From contig CANQVG010000012.1 in NCBI GenBank assembly GCA_947627235.1, forward strand, positions 1-56,862: 56,862 bases of DNA. The letters run 5' to 3'. Below, in pieces: positions 41,733 to 50,911 of this stretch. This DNA comes from an uncultured Clostridia bacterium (GTDB taxonomy: Bacteria; Bacillota; Clostridia; Oscillospirales; Ruminococcaceae). How positions within the stretch are numbered: the first letter of the stretch is position 1; each line of letters begins with the position of its first letter. The notes below the pieces were generated by a model that saw only the letters and a list, made by a program, of their open reading frames with translations, did not search any database and was not told the DNA's origin. Position numbers and translations under genes: made by a program.

Positions 41733-44354
41733 TTACTTCACCGTGAAGTTGTCGAGCAGCAGCTTGGAATTAAGCCGGTTTTCGGCCTTAAGCTCTATTT
41801 TGTTGGAGCCTTTTTTAAGCGTGACGTTGAACTTTTTGACTGCCCAGCCCGATGACCTACTTAGCGTTACGGTGCCGACTTTGGAACCGTTGACATAGAG
41901 CGCGAGGATGACATCGGAAGAAACAGAATACCTTATTCCGAGGACATGCTCCCCTTCTTCGGTGACAGAAACGGTATCCTTTACGGCAGTTCCCTGATTC
42001 TGACCGAATATGAGATATCCCTGAGCGGTGTAGCCCTCGTTGCCGGTTCCGTAGCCGTTGGTTACCACTCTTTCGACACCCTTTGTGTCGAAGCACTCTG
42101 CCTCGTACTGGCGCTCGCCGGTGTATACGGAGGGCTTGTTGGGAGTGTAAAGGGTGGTTTTTGTGTATGAGGTCTTGCGGTCCTCGGCGCTGCCGCTGCA
42201 CTTGATCGTTATGTCTAAGGGACCGTTATGCTTTACGGTGAGCGTGTATACGCCGTCTGCCCAGCTTTCTTCGGCGGAGGGCTTTATCTGAGAATCTGTC
42301 CGTGCGGTCATAGTATAGCTCGGCTTCTGAGACGCGCCGTTTATCGTGATGACGTCGGTGCGGAGCGTTTTTGAATTTTTGTCGTCGTAGTTATTGAGCC
42401 AGAAATCTATATGGTCGGAATACTCTCTGATTATTCCGGAGGAGTACACCGAATAGCTCAGGCCCAGCGTATCGCAGGTGTTGTATTTGAGATCAAGCGT
42501 TGCCTTAGCGGTTTTATTTTTGAGGTAGTAGCTGTATGTGAACCAGGTGTTCTCATACCTTGCGGCGTACATGTCTCCCTTGTATTCCTCGGGGAACAGC
42601 GAATTAAACTCGCTCACCTTGTTGTTTACGCTGCCCCAGCGGCTGTTGTAGTCTGAGACACTTACAAGAGTTTTGAACTGACTTTCAAGATTCCTGTTTC
42701 TGAACCTGTAAATTTCGGGGATTGTAGGATATCTGCCGGTGGTCTTGTAGTGATAGAAGTTGTTGCGCAGACCGCCGTCGCCATCAAGACGGTACAGACC
42801 CTCAAAGAGATTTTCAGGAGTGCAGAATTTCTGGTCGTCGTTGCCAGTCGTTCTGTCCTGAATTATCGCTATTTTTGTCCTCTTTATGACTTCTTCACGG
42901 GTGGGTATTCTCAAAGAACCGTCGACTATCTTCTTGAACATATCAATCGTTACGTTATCATATACGTCAAAGGTGTCCCAACGGCGGGTCCTGTAGCCGT
43001 CGGAATCGGCGCCGTTGCCTATTTCGTGAATGTCGTCCTTCCAAATCAGCTCGGGGCCGTCGATAACAGTCGCGCCGTTCATCAGCATGCTCTCAAGCAT
43101 TATCGAAAGACCGGTGGACTGTGTGTATTGACCGTCGATTTTGTCGCTCCAGGCGGTTTCGTCATATCTGACTCCGAAGTTGCCGCAGTATCCCGAAAGA
43201 TAATATCCGAGAACCTGACTCTGAACATCGTGCTTGTAGGAGCTTTGAGTATATTTGTCGCAGAGGATGAAATTGTCGGCGTATTTTGAAAGCTGGCTCG
43301 CAAAGTAGCTGTGGGTCTTGAGCTGGGCAAGCGGACTGCACCATTGTCCCCACTGGTTTCCGCACCAGCTTACGACGAGATAGCCGCCGTATTTGTTGCA
43401 GAGTTCAAGGAGGTTCCCGAAGTGCTCATAGCGCTGCGGTAGCGTTGGGGAACGCTTGGAGCCGGAGTTGCTGTATTTTTCGTCGAAGCCCCAGAACTGC
43501 TCGCAGTAGTTGAAGCCGATGAAATTGGGGTAGTCTCGGAAAAATTCTGCAAAAAGGGTCTCCTCAAGGTTATCGTCCTTCTTGTAGTCGGGGAAGTTGC
43601 TGAAGCCGCCGCTCGCGGGCTGAACCATAACCCACGCTCTTTTTTCTGCGCAGGCGCGTATCCACGACTTGGCGGTCTCATAGCCTCCGTTCTCGCCGGA
43701 GCCGGAGCGCTGGAAAACGCCGTTGTCATCGTGTCCTATCGAAAGCGAAATGTTGAATACTACATAGGGCAGAATTTCGTCGGGTATCATGTCTATGATT
43801 TTCTGCGGGTCCGGGAAACACCAAGTGTCGATATGTACTATCAGCATAGGCATCTCGTTGGAAAGCGGTCTGCGGAATTTTGAGCTTTTCTGCGAGGTAG
43901 AGGCGGCAGCAGGCTTCGCGGTCGTCGTCGCTGAGGTAGTGGGAGCGGGAGTTGTAGTTGTCGCCGCTGTGGTCGGGGCAGGAGTTGTAGTCGTTGCGAC
44001 GGTAGTCGGGGCGGGGGTTGTAGTCGTCGCGACGGTGGTGGGAGCGGGAGTAGTCGTCGTTGCGGCGGTAGTGGTGGTTACGGTGGTTGTAGTCGCAGCG
44101 GTGGTCGTAGTGACGGTAGTGGTTGTCGCCTCGGTTGTGGTTGCTTCGGTTGTTGTGGCTTCTGTAGTTGCGGCCTCGGTTACGGTGGTGACGGGTTCCG
44201 TGACTTCCGCAGTGACGGTTTCGGAGCCACCTTCGGCTTCGGTCAGAACGGTATTTTCGGGCTTGGAAATTTCGGAATCCCGATTTCCGGCAGCGCAGCC
44301 GCACATTCCGAGCAGCATAACCGCAACGGTTATGATTGAAAGTAAGCGCTTCAT
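41733..44354 (-). CDS. GH98 glycosidase lipoprotein with Thr-rich linker and CBM
   Basis: An 873-residue lipoprotein. The signal ends near LLGMCGC (Cys18 or Cys20). Residues 45-150 are a threonine-rich linker including four TTTTPAPTTVA-like repeats. The catalytic domain from residue 165 opens MPMLIVHIDTWCFPDPQKII and continues LPYVVFNISLSIGHD, VQPASGGFSNFPDY, NFIGFNYCEQFWGFDE and LVVSWCGNQWG, all typical of GH98. A beta-sandwich region follows to about 745, and a CBM35/CBM6-like domain (RQYEAECFDTKGVERV to KLLLDNFTVK) ends the protein. GH98 members cut blood-group-type galactosides or glucuronoarabinoxylan; which applies cannot be read here. Confidence 0.88.
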   Translation of the reverse strand: MKRLLSIITVAVMLLGMCGCAAGNRDSEISKPENTVLTEAEGGSETVTAEVTEPVTTVTEAATTEATTTEATTTEATTTTVTTTTAATTTTVTTTTAATTTTPAPTTVATTTTPAPTTVATTTTPAPTTAATTTTPAPTTSATTTAKPAAASTSQKSSKFRRPLSNEMPMLIVHIDTWCFPDPQKIIDMIPDEILPYVVFNISLSIGHDDNGVFQRSGSGENGGYETAKSWIRACAEKRAWVMVQPASGGFSNFPDYKKDDNLEETLFAEFFRDYPNFIGFNYCEQFWGFDEKYSNSGSKRSPTLPQRYEHFGNLLELCNKYGGYLVVSWCGNQWGQWCSPLAQLKTHSYFASQLSKYADNFILCDKYTQSSYKHDVQSQVLGYYLSGYCGNFGVRYDETAWSDKIDGQYTQSTGLSIMLESMLMNGATVIDGPELIWKDDIHEIGNGADSDGYRTRRWDTFDVYDNVTIDMFKKIVDGSLRIPTREEVIKRTKIAIIQDRTTGNDDQKFCTPENLFEGLYRLDGDGGLRNNFYHYKTTGRYPTIPEIYRFRNRNLESQFKTLVSVSDYNSRWGSVNNKVSEFNSLFPEEYKGDMYAARYENTWFTYSYYLKNKTAKATLDLKYNTCDTLGLSYSVYSSGIIREYSDHIDFWLNNYDDKNSKTLRTDVITINGASQKPSYTMTARTDSQIKPSAEESWADGVYTLTVKHNGPLDITIKCSGSAEDRKTSYTKTTLYTPNKPSVYTGERQYEAECFDTKGVERVVTNGYGTGNEGYTAQGYLIFGQNQGTAVKDTVSVTEEGEHVLGIRYSVSSDVILALYVNGSKVGTVTLSRSSGWAVKKFNVTLKKGSNKIELKAENRLNSKLLLDNFTVK
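43929..44060 (-). repeat. Tandem 33-base repeats coding Thr/Pro linker
   Basis: Four in-frame 33-base units encode TTTTPAPTTVA or close variants (residues 99-142 of the GH98 protein), preceded by shorter TTEATTTEA-type repeats. The array can change length by recombination and makes long spurious frames on the opposite strand. Confidence 0.85.
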
Positions 44355-44502
44355 AGATATCCTCCAAGTAAAAGTCTGAACGGCGGTTAAAATCGCCGAT
44401 AATACAATAATAGCGGATTTACAAGGAAAATTCCTTGCAAAATGTCTATAAGTTTATTGCAGAATATAACTCGATTTCGGATAAATTGATAGATTTTGAT
44501 AC

Positions 44503-44572
44503 TTTCACGCAAGCAGGAGTCAAAACTTGCGTGAAAAAACCGTTGACACGATTTGTGTGAGGGTGGTAGGAT
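44503..44572 (+). promoter_or_regulatory. Promoter with upstream dyad for O-acylation operon
   Basis: TTGACA at 44543-44548 and TAGGAT at 44567-44572 have an 18-base spacer. Seven bases upstream of the -35 an 11-base perfect inverted repeat, TTTCACGCAAG (44503-44513) and CTTGCGTGAAA (44526-44536), with 12 bases between the arms, could bind a regulator or form a hairpin. It has no T-run, so it is not a terminator. Confidence 0.6.
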
Positions 44573-44605
44573 AAGTGTAGTTATTTTATTGATTGGAGCA
44601 TTATT

Positions 44606-46705
44606 ATGGCAAGGAAAGTTTGTAGGACCGCTGCGGCGGCGCTTGTGCTTGTGTGCGCGTTTATGCTCGTTTGCTGCGGCAGTCTGCCCGAACGGGACGA
44701 AAGCTACAGCGTCAGGGTGATACTTCGAAGGTGCGACGGAATAAGCATCTCGGGAAAGAATATCGCCGATATCGAAGCGGGCAGAACCGTTACTTTCAGA
44801 GTAAGCGTCGACGACGACTATATATACATAGGAAACACCGCCGGCGCCGAATACGACGAGGAGAGCGGCAGGCTGCGTCTGAATAACGTAATCGCGCCGA
44901 CCACCGTAGATATGATAGTTGTGCCGAAGTCTGAGGTAGTTTATCTCGAAGTCGAGAAGAACAGCGATTACGGCACTGTATCGGCGTCGGAGATGCTGCT
45001 CGCGGGACCGTCGGAGGTAACTCTTAGCGCCGAGGGAAAGTCGAGGATAGAATTTGCCGGTTGGTCGGAGGGCGGATATCTTGATGACGGCGGCAGTCTG
45101 ATAAGTACTGACGCGACCCATACCTTTTATATCGACGGCAGCAAGGTCATATATGCCAACTTCATCGGAAATACCGATTACAGCATAATTTACCACCTTG
45201 ACGGCGGTTACGTCGCGGATACGGGCGAGGACGTTTACGTAGACAGGGCGGCATACAGCGATATCTTTGCCATGCAGCAGACTATGGAGTCAAACGGAAA
45301 GCTTGTGCGCGACGGTTATGTAGCCGTCGGCTACAGCACATATCCCGCCGATTACGAAGACTATAACTCGGTAAACGACATACCCGGCTTCTCGAATATG
45401 GGCGGCGTATGCTGCGTTGAGGGCGACAGCCTTGATTTGCATGTAGTGTGGGCTAAGGAGTCGCCGGATTCCGACTTTATTTACGAAAAAAAGGAAATAA
45501 ATGTTATCATCGACTCGACAGTCGGCTTCGGCTCACTCAATCAGCGCACCGAAAAGAAGACCGGCATAGAGATAAAGGGCTACGTCGGGGAGGGCGGGCT
45601 TGTCGTGATACCCGAAAAGATAGACGGTCAGCCCGTGCTTTCGATAGCCTCCGGCGCTTTTAGCGGAAACGTCACGCGCGCGGTCATTCCGAGGACGGTC
45701 AGGATAATAGAAAAGCGCGCTTTCAGCGCCTGCGATGACCTGAAAGAGGTTGTATTCTTTGATTCTGTGGTGACCGTCTACGACGAGAGCTTTAACCAAA
45801 ATGTCTCAACGGTCGTCCTCAACGCCCAGCGTCTTCCGGTGTACTCGGGGCAGATAGAGGGCTCGTTCAACGTAAAATACGACCGTCTCAGAACCCTTGA
45901 GGGTAAAAAAATAGTCGTGGTTTCGGGCTCGTCCTCCTTAAACGGCATAGATTCCGAGCTGTTTGAGGAGCTTATGCCCGGCTATTCGGTGGTAAACTAC
46001 GGCACCAACGCCGCAAATCCCTCGCTATTCTTCCTCGACGTGATTTCAAAATATGCCGGCGAGGGCGACATAATCGTTCACGCGCCGGAATACGGAGCGG
46101 GTGCCCCGATGGGTACCAACGAGTTCCACGCAAAGATGTTCAGGGGAAACGAGCAGTGCTACGACATATTCAGAGACGTGGATATGTCGTACTACACCGA
46201 TTTCTGGGACTCTTTCAGGGAGTTTCAGGTCGGCGACTCTTCAGACAGCTCTCTTGTCCCCGCCATACATCAGTCGGGCAAGGAATATCAGCTTGATGCG
46301 GACATAAACAAATACGGCGATATCGGAACGGTGAGGACATCAGTGCGAGGCAGTTTCGGAAGCGCTTTTGAAACTTTCAGCGACGCCGGGCTTAATGACG
46401 CCAACCTCAACGCCGTCAATAAAAAGATAACGGCGCGCGGGGCGGTAATGGTGATGAGCTTCGGTCCGCACGACAGCTCGGTGATACGTCCTTCCGAACT
46501 TGAGCGGGAAGTATACGATAAGGTAAACGCCTACTGTGCGGAGGTGCTGGACTATCCGGTAGTTTCCGACGTCGGTGAGTATATTATGGAGCATAAAAAG
46601 TTTTACGATTCCGAGTGGCACCTTAACGAAGAAGGCGCAAAGGAGCGGACCCGTAATCTTGCCGACGACCTGAAGGCTTATCTTGCCGACCCGTCGTCAT
46701 ATTAA
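44606..46705 (+). CDS. Lipoprotein with BspA-like repeats and C-terminal SGNH domain
   Basis: A 699-residue lipoprotein; the signal ends at LVCCGS (Cys23 or Cys24). Residues about 30-320 are strand-rich with InlB-like units (ADIEAGRTVTF, FAGWSEGGYLDDGG, YHLDGGYVADTGEDV). An LRR_5/BspA-type block follows (GLVVIPEKIDGQPVLSIASG, ALSACDDLKEVVF-like). The last 270 residues form an SGNH-type domain: block I is VVVSGSSSLNGID near residue 437, and the Asp-His pair is in DSEWHLNEEGA (about 668-672). Such SGNH proteins act with MBOAT acyltransferases, and one is encoded two genes downstream. It probably moves acetyl groups onto a surface polymer outside the membrane. Confidence 0.7.
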   Translation: MARKVCRTAAAALVLVCAFMLVCCGSLPERDESYSVRVILRRCDGISISGKNIADIEAGRTVTFRVSVDDDYIYIGNTAGAEYDEESGRLRLNNVIAPTTVDMIVVPKSEVVYLEVEKNSDYGTVSASEMLLAGPSEVTLSAEGKSRIEFAGWSEGGYLDDGGSLISTDATHTFYIDGSKVIYANFIGNTDYSIIYHLDGGYVADTGEDVYVDRAAYSDIFAMQQTMESNGKLVRDGYVAVGYSTYPADYEDYNSVNDIPGFSNMGGVCCVEGDSLDLHVVWAKESPDSDFIYEKKEINVIIDSTVGFGSLNQRTEKKTGIEIKGYVGEGGLVVIPEKIDGQPVLSIASGAFSGNVTRAVIPRTVRIIEKRAFSACDDLKEVVFFDSVVTVYDESFNQNVSTVVLNAQRLPVYSGQIEGSFNVKYDRLRTLEGKKIVVVSGSSSLNGIDSELFEELMPGYSVVNYGTNAANPSLFFLDVISKYAGEGDIIVHAPEYGAGAPMGTNEFHAKMFRGNEQCYDIFRDVDMSYYTDFWDSFREFQVGDSSDSSLVPAIHQSGKEYQLDADINKYGDIGTVRTSVRGSFGSAFETFSDAGLNDANLNAVNKKITARGAVMVMSFGPHDSSVIRPSELEREVYDKVNAYCAEVLDYPVVSDVGEYIMEHKKFYDSEWHLNEEGAKERTRNLADDLKAYLADPSSY

Positions 46706-46722
46706 GCAGCGGAGGTCTATAT

Positions 46723-47001
46723 ATGGAAAGTTTTGAAGTCTTGGGTACGGTATGGTTCTGGGTGATTATGACGGCGATAATCGCCGTTCACATATTGTCC
46801 GTACCCGTGAGAAAACTCGACAGGGTAGCTCAGATAGCGCTTACGTCCCTGAACGCTTTTTTGCACCTGCTTATTATAGGCTGTATGCTCGCTTCCGGGG
46901 CTGAACCGGAGGAGCTTTTCTTCGCGCTGCTCCTAAGCGTGACCGCAGCGCTGTTTACGACCAAAAAACGCGGGAAAGGAGCGGACGAAGATGGTATTTA
47001 A
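46723..47001 (+). CDS. Small membrane protein of O-acylation operon
   Basis: A 92-residue protein with three hydrophobic segments: VWFWVIMTAIIAVHILSV, IALTSLNAFLHLLIIGCMLA and LFFALLLSVTAALF, with a charged KKRGKGADEDG tail. Not a family that I recognise. The ATG at 46723 follows GGAGG. Its last codons overlap the start of the MBOAT gene by 11 bases, so it is translated with it and is probably an accessory subunit of the acyltransferase complex. Confidence 0.7.
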   Translation: MESFEVLGTVWFWVIMTAIIAVHILSVPVRKLDRVAQIALTSLNAFLHLLIIGCMLASGAEPEELFFALLLSVTAALFTTKKRGKGADEDGI

Positions 47002-48475
47002 CTCCTTTTCCTTTCTGATTTTCTTCCCGATTGTCCTGCTTCTTTACAGGATAATTCCGAAAAAAATAAGGTGGCTGATGCTGCTTGCGGCGAGCTACTA
47101 CTTCTATATGAGCTGGCAGCCCGACCTTATTTATCTGATACTTTTCACGACTGCGGTTTCATATCTCTGTGCGATAGGCATTGAAAAGGCGTCGAAAAAG
47201 GGCTTGAAAAAACTGCTTTTGGTAACGGCAATAGTCGCGAGCCTATCGGTGCTGTTCTTCTTCAAATACTTCAACTTTCTCTCACGCAACATCACCGCGC
47301 TGTTGAATCTCATAAGAATCCCCGTCGGGGAGTTCACGCTTAACCTGATTCTTCCGGTCGGAATTTCGTTCTACACTTTCCAGACACTTTCCTATGTAAT
47401 CGACGTCTACAGGGGCAGTATGAAAGCCGAAAAGCACTTCGGCTACTACGCGCTCTACGTTTCGTATTTCCCTCAGCTCGTCGCGGGACCCATCGAGCGG
47501 CCCGAAAACCTGCTGCCGCAGCTTAGGGCAGAAAATCCCTTTTCCGCTGCCGACACCGCGGCGGGTCTTAAGATGATGGCTGTTGGATTTTTCAAGAAGA
47601 TAGCTGTCGCCGACCAGATATCTAAATACGTCGACGCCGTATACAACGGCGTAGCCACCGCCGATTCTTCGCTGCTCAACGGTTTTACGGTGCTGATAGC
47701 GACCGCGCTTTTCGCGGTGCAGATATACTGCGATTTCTCCGGCTACACCGATATAGCGATAGGCTGCGCGAGGACTATGGGAATCAGGCTTATGCAGAAC
47801 TTCAACGACCCCTACAGTGCGACCAACATCAGGGGCTTCTGGCGCAGGTGGCATATCTCGCTGACCTCGTGGTTCACGGATTATATCTACATACCTCTCG
47901 GCGGCTCACGCCGCGGACGTGCCCGTCAATACGCTAATATATTCTTTGTATTTCTCATATCCGGAATCTGGCACGGCGCCGCGTGGACATATATCCTCTG
48001 GGGAGTTATGCACGGTGTGTATCAGATTATAGGGTATATTACCGAAAAGCCGAGACAGGCGTTCTGGAATCTTCTTAAGGTCCCGCAGGACTCTAAATGG
48101 CTTATCGGCTTAAAGAGGCTCGGTACCTTTATCCTCGTGCTGATAGCTTGGGTTGCTTTCAGGGCAAACAGCCTTTCCGACCTCGGCGTGTTATATGGTA
48201 AGCTGTTCGCAGGTTGGGGCGGGCTGAGTGTTTTTGAGTCGCTCAAAGCGCTCGGACTGGGGCTTGTTCCCGCTGCCACAGTTTTGCTTTCAATCATTGT
48301 CACGGGTCAGCTTGACAGACAGATTGCTCTTAAAAACCATTCCGACAGCGGATTCGGTGCAGTCACGTCCGACCGCGCGCTTATGTATGTGGTTTTAGCG
48401 TGGACGATAGCCGCAGCTTGGCTGATACTTCTTTCGGGCAACGGCGCAAGTTCGTTCATCTATTTCCAGTTCTGA
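46991..48475 (+). CDS. MBOAT O-acyltransferase, AlgI family
   Basis: A 494-residue integral membrane O-acyltransferase. It begins MVFNSFSFLIFFPIVLLLYR, the standard AlgI/DltB-like start. The conserved FRRWHISLTSWFTDYIYIPL segment is followed by GGSRRG. The invariant histidine lies in SGIWHGAAWTYILWG. AlgI proteins move acetyl groups across the membrane to modify alginate, peptidoglycan or other polymers, working with SGNH-family partners. Two such partners flank it here. No polymer-synthesis genes are adjacent, so the acceptor is unknown. Translationally coupled to the small membrane gene and followed after 13 bases by the second SGNH gene. Confidence 0.93.
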   Translation: MVFNSFSFLIFFPIVLLLYRIIPKKIRWLMLLAASYYFYMSWQPDLIYLILFTTAVSYLCAIGIEKASKKGLKKLLLVTAIVASLSVLFFFKYFNFLSRNITALLNLIRIPVGEFTLNLILPVGISFYTFQTLSYVIDVYRGSMKAEKHFGYYALYVSYFPQLVAGPIERPENLLPQLRAENPFSAADTAAGLKMMAVGFFKKIAVADQISKYVDAVYNGVATADSSLLNGFTVLIATALFAVQIYCDFSGYTDIAIGCARTMGIRLMQNFNDPYSATNIRGFWRRWHISLTSWFTDYIYIPLGGSRRGRARQYANIFFVFLISGIWHGAAWTYILWGVMHGVYQIIGYITEKPRQAFWNLLKVPQDSKWLIGLKRLGTFILVLIAWVAFRANSLSDLGVLYGKLFAGWGGLSVFESLKALGLGLVPAATVLLSIIVTGQLDRQIALKNHSDSGFGAVTSDRALMYVVLAWTIAAAWLILLSGNGASSFIYFQF

Positions 48476-48488
48476 GGAGGCGAAGATC

Positions 48489-50753
48489 ATGAGTACAAAC
48501 AAAACCGCCGAAAGAAAACGCTTTTATAAGGTCTTCGCGCCGATGCTCGCGCTGTTTCTGGTTCCGATTTTAGCCGTAATAATAATCGCTTTCGTGCTCC
48601 CGCCGGTCTACGACGGAACCTTTTTGGGCGAGCTTTCGGAAAAATACGACCGTCTCGAAGCAAGCGATTCACCGAAGATTGTTATAGTTGCGGGAAGCTC
48701 GGCAGCGTTCGGGCTTGACAGCGGGCTTATTTCGGAGGAACTCGGCTATGACGTCGTGAATTTCGGACTTTACGCCAACCTCGGTACAAAGCTTATGATG
48801 GATCTCTCGAAGGCAAACATTAACGAGGGAGACATCATGATACTCGCGCCGGAGCTTAATTCTCAGACGCTTTCGCTGTACTTCAATTCCGAAACCGCCG
48901 CACAGGCTCTCGACGGCAGTATGTATATGCTCAAAGACGTCGACAGCGGCGAATACGAAAGGCTCGTAGGCGCGCTATGGGGATTTGCGGGTGATAAGCT
49001 CGGATATATTCTGGACGGCACCCTCCCCGAAAACGCTGGCGCCTATCGAAAGGAAAACTTCAACGAATACGGCGACAACACCTTTGACCGTCCGTATAAT
49101 ATCCTCACAGGCTACGGCAACGCCATCACCCTCGATTTCAGAACCGACTTCACCGACGGCGTCACCACCGATTATGAGGAGTATATAAACTATGTCAACG
49201 ACTATGTGAAGTATGTGCGCAAAAAGGGCGGAGAGGTTTATTTCAGCTTCCCGCCGATGAATAAGGATGCCCTCGCGGGGGTATCCGACGATGTCATCGC
49301 GGAATTTTACCGCAATCTCGTCCTTTCGCTCGACTGCAAGGTAATCAGCAACATCTACGACTATATCTTAGACGACGGGTATTTTTACGACTCCGAGTTT
49401 CACCTCAATAATTCCGGCGTTACTCTAAGAACCGTAAAGCTCATAGACGACATAAGGCGTGAGATGTCTTCAGACGAAGCGGTGATGCCGGTGAGCGAGC
49501 TTCCGCAGCCCTCGGGCAAGCGTCCCGACTGCGAGGACTTTGACCTCGTGAAGCTTACGGACGGCAGGGGCTGGGCGGTGTCAGGCGTGACTAAGGCCGG
49601 GCACAACAAAACGTATCTTACAATTCCGGACGAAATAAACGGGATACCTGTAACAACGCTTTCAGACGGCGCGCTCTACGGCTGCGGCCACCTTGTGCTC
49701 CTTACTCTCGGCAAAAACGTTTCGGTTGTCGAGGAGGGAGCGGTGGAAAACGTCAAAAACCTCGCCGGCGTAATAATCCCGCAGGGCATAGACCCTCGTC
49801 TTCTGAGTCTTCCCGAACGGGGCTTCGGAGATGGCTGCGCCGACGGCTTTAAGCTTTACGTCTCGCCGTCGGACTATGAAGCTTTTAAGGCTGCGGACGG
49901 CTTCAGGCAGTATGCCGGCATAATAAGCCTCGAGGAGAGCTTTGAGTACGGTACCGACCCGAGCGGAAGCTTTGCGGTAGTTGTCTCTCTGACAGAAAAC
50001 GGCAGGATACGCTCCGAGCTGACTGTACCCGCTGAGCATAACGGCCTGCCGGTGCGGCTTATAGATATGGACGCTTTCAACGGTGCTGAGCTGCTCGAAA
50101 GACTCTATCTGAGCAGCAATATCAGGGAAATTTCTCCCTATGCCTTTGCGGGTGCAAAAGAGGGACTTGAGATTCACCTCGCCGCGGGCACGCCTCTTGA
50201 GGAGCTTAAACTGCCCGAAAATCCTGACTCTTTGGGCCTTGACAAAATAAACATCTTTATCGACTGGAAGGAATACGAGGATTATCTTCTGTCCGACACT
50301 CTGTCCGGTTACAGAAACGTAATTACGAGCGACAATATGTATCTTAAGCTTGAGCGTGCGGACGACAGCTCTTGGACTGTGACAGGTCTTAATGACCTCG
50401 GAAAGCTTCAGGACGAAATCGTCATACCCGATACCGTGAGCGGCACGCCCGTGAGAACGATAGTCGCCGACGCCTTTGCAAATACCCGTCTTGAAACACT
50501 TACCCTCGGCAGAAATGTTTCGAGAATGGACGGCTGGGCGCTGCGGGGCTCGTCCGTGAAGACGCTGATTATCCCCGAGGGAATCGGCGCGGGAGACGTT
50601 TCGGTGCCGAACAATATGTCGGAAGCCCTTGCGACCGACGGCTGCGACCCCGGACTGAAAATTTACGTCGACCCCGAGCTTTATGAGGAGTACGCGAGCG
50701 ACTACTTCTGGGGCGACTACGGACGCTTCCTTGAAAAGGGCTACCCGGAATAA
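48489..50753 (+). CDS. Membrane-anchored SGNH protein with BspA-like repeats
   Basis: A 754-residue protein with an uncleaved N-terminal helix (LALFLVPILAVIIIAFVL, about residues 18-36). An SGNH-type domain follows: block I is IVAGSSAAFGLDSG near residues 66-78 and the Asp-His pair DSEFHLNNSG is near residue 302. Residues 350-750 form BspA/LRR_5-like repeats, seen in YLTIPDEINGIPVTTLSDGA, LTLGKNVSVVEEGAVENV and RMDGWALRGSSVKTLIIPEG. The domain order is the reverse of the first gene of the operon. Outside the cell it could take acetyl from the MBOAT protein and deliver it to a polymer, with the repeats binding that polymer or a partner. ATG at 48489 after GAGGAGG. Confidence 0.75.
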   Translation: MSTNKTAERKRFYKVFAPMLALFLVPILAVIIIAFVLPPVYDGTFLGELSEKYDRLEASDSPKIVIVAGSSAAFGLDSGLISEELGYDVVNFGLYANLGTKLMMDLSKANINEGDIMILAPELNSQTLSLYFNSETAAQALDGSMYMLKDVDSGEYERLVGALWGFAGDKLGYILDGTLPENAGAYRKENFNEYGDNTFDRPYNILTGYGNAITLDFRTDFTDGVTTDYEEYINYVNDYVKYVRKKGGEVYFSFPPMNKDALAGVSDDVIAEFYRNLVLSLDCKVISNIYDYILDDGYFYDSEFHLNNSGVTLRTVKLIDDIRREMSSDEAVMPVSELPQPSGKRPDCEDFDLVKLTDGRGWAVSGVTKAGHNKTYLTIPDEINGIPVTTLSDGALYGCGHLVLLTLGKNVSVVEEGAVENVKNLAGVIIPQGIDPRLLSLPERGFGDGCADGFKLYVSPSDYEAFKAADGFRQYAGIISLEESFEYGTDPSGSFAVVVSLTENGRIRSELTVPAEHNGLPVRLIDMDAFNGAELLERLYLSSNIREISPYAFAGAKEGLEIHLAAGTPLEELKLPENPDSLGLDKINIFIDWKEYEDYLLSDTLSGYRNVITSDNMYLKLERADDSSWTVTGLNDLGKLQDEIVIPDTVSGTPVRTIVADAFANTRLETLTLGRNVSRMDGWALRGSSVKTLIIPEGIGAGDVSVPNNMSEALATDGCDPGLKIYVDPELYEEYASDYFWGDYGRFLEKGYPE

Positions 50754-50851
50754 AATTAAAAATAAATCCCGCACAAATGACGGGTGTCCATAAAGAAGTT
50801 TTCAATCAAAAAATTTAATTTACGGCACCCGTCAGGCGGAAATTTGACAAC

Positions 50852-50893
50852 AAAAAGCACGAAGTATAGGGCTTTCCATGCTTTGTGCTTTTT
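50852..50893. terminator. Long imperfect hairpin, bidirectional terminator
   Basis: AAAAAGCAC (50852-50860) pairs with GTGCTTTTT (50885-50893), and AAG, AT and GG inside pair with CTT, AT and CC, giving a long helix with T-runs on both strands. It separates the O-acylation operon from the hsdR remnant. Confidence 0.7.
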
Positions 50894-50911
50894 CTATTTA
50901 TTTGTGTTCTT

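Noticed and set aside
43789-44379. Long valine-rich forward reading frame opposite the GH98 gene
   Set aside because: It is the complement of the threonine-rich linker of the real GH98 gene, with low-complexity composition and no ribosome site.
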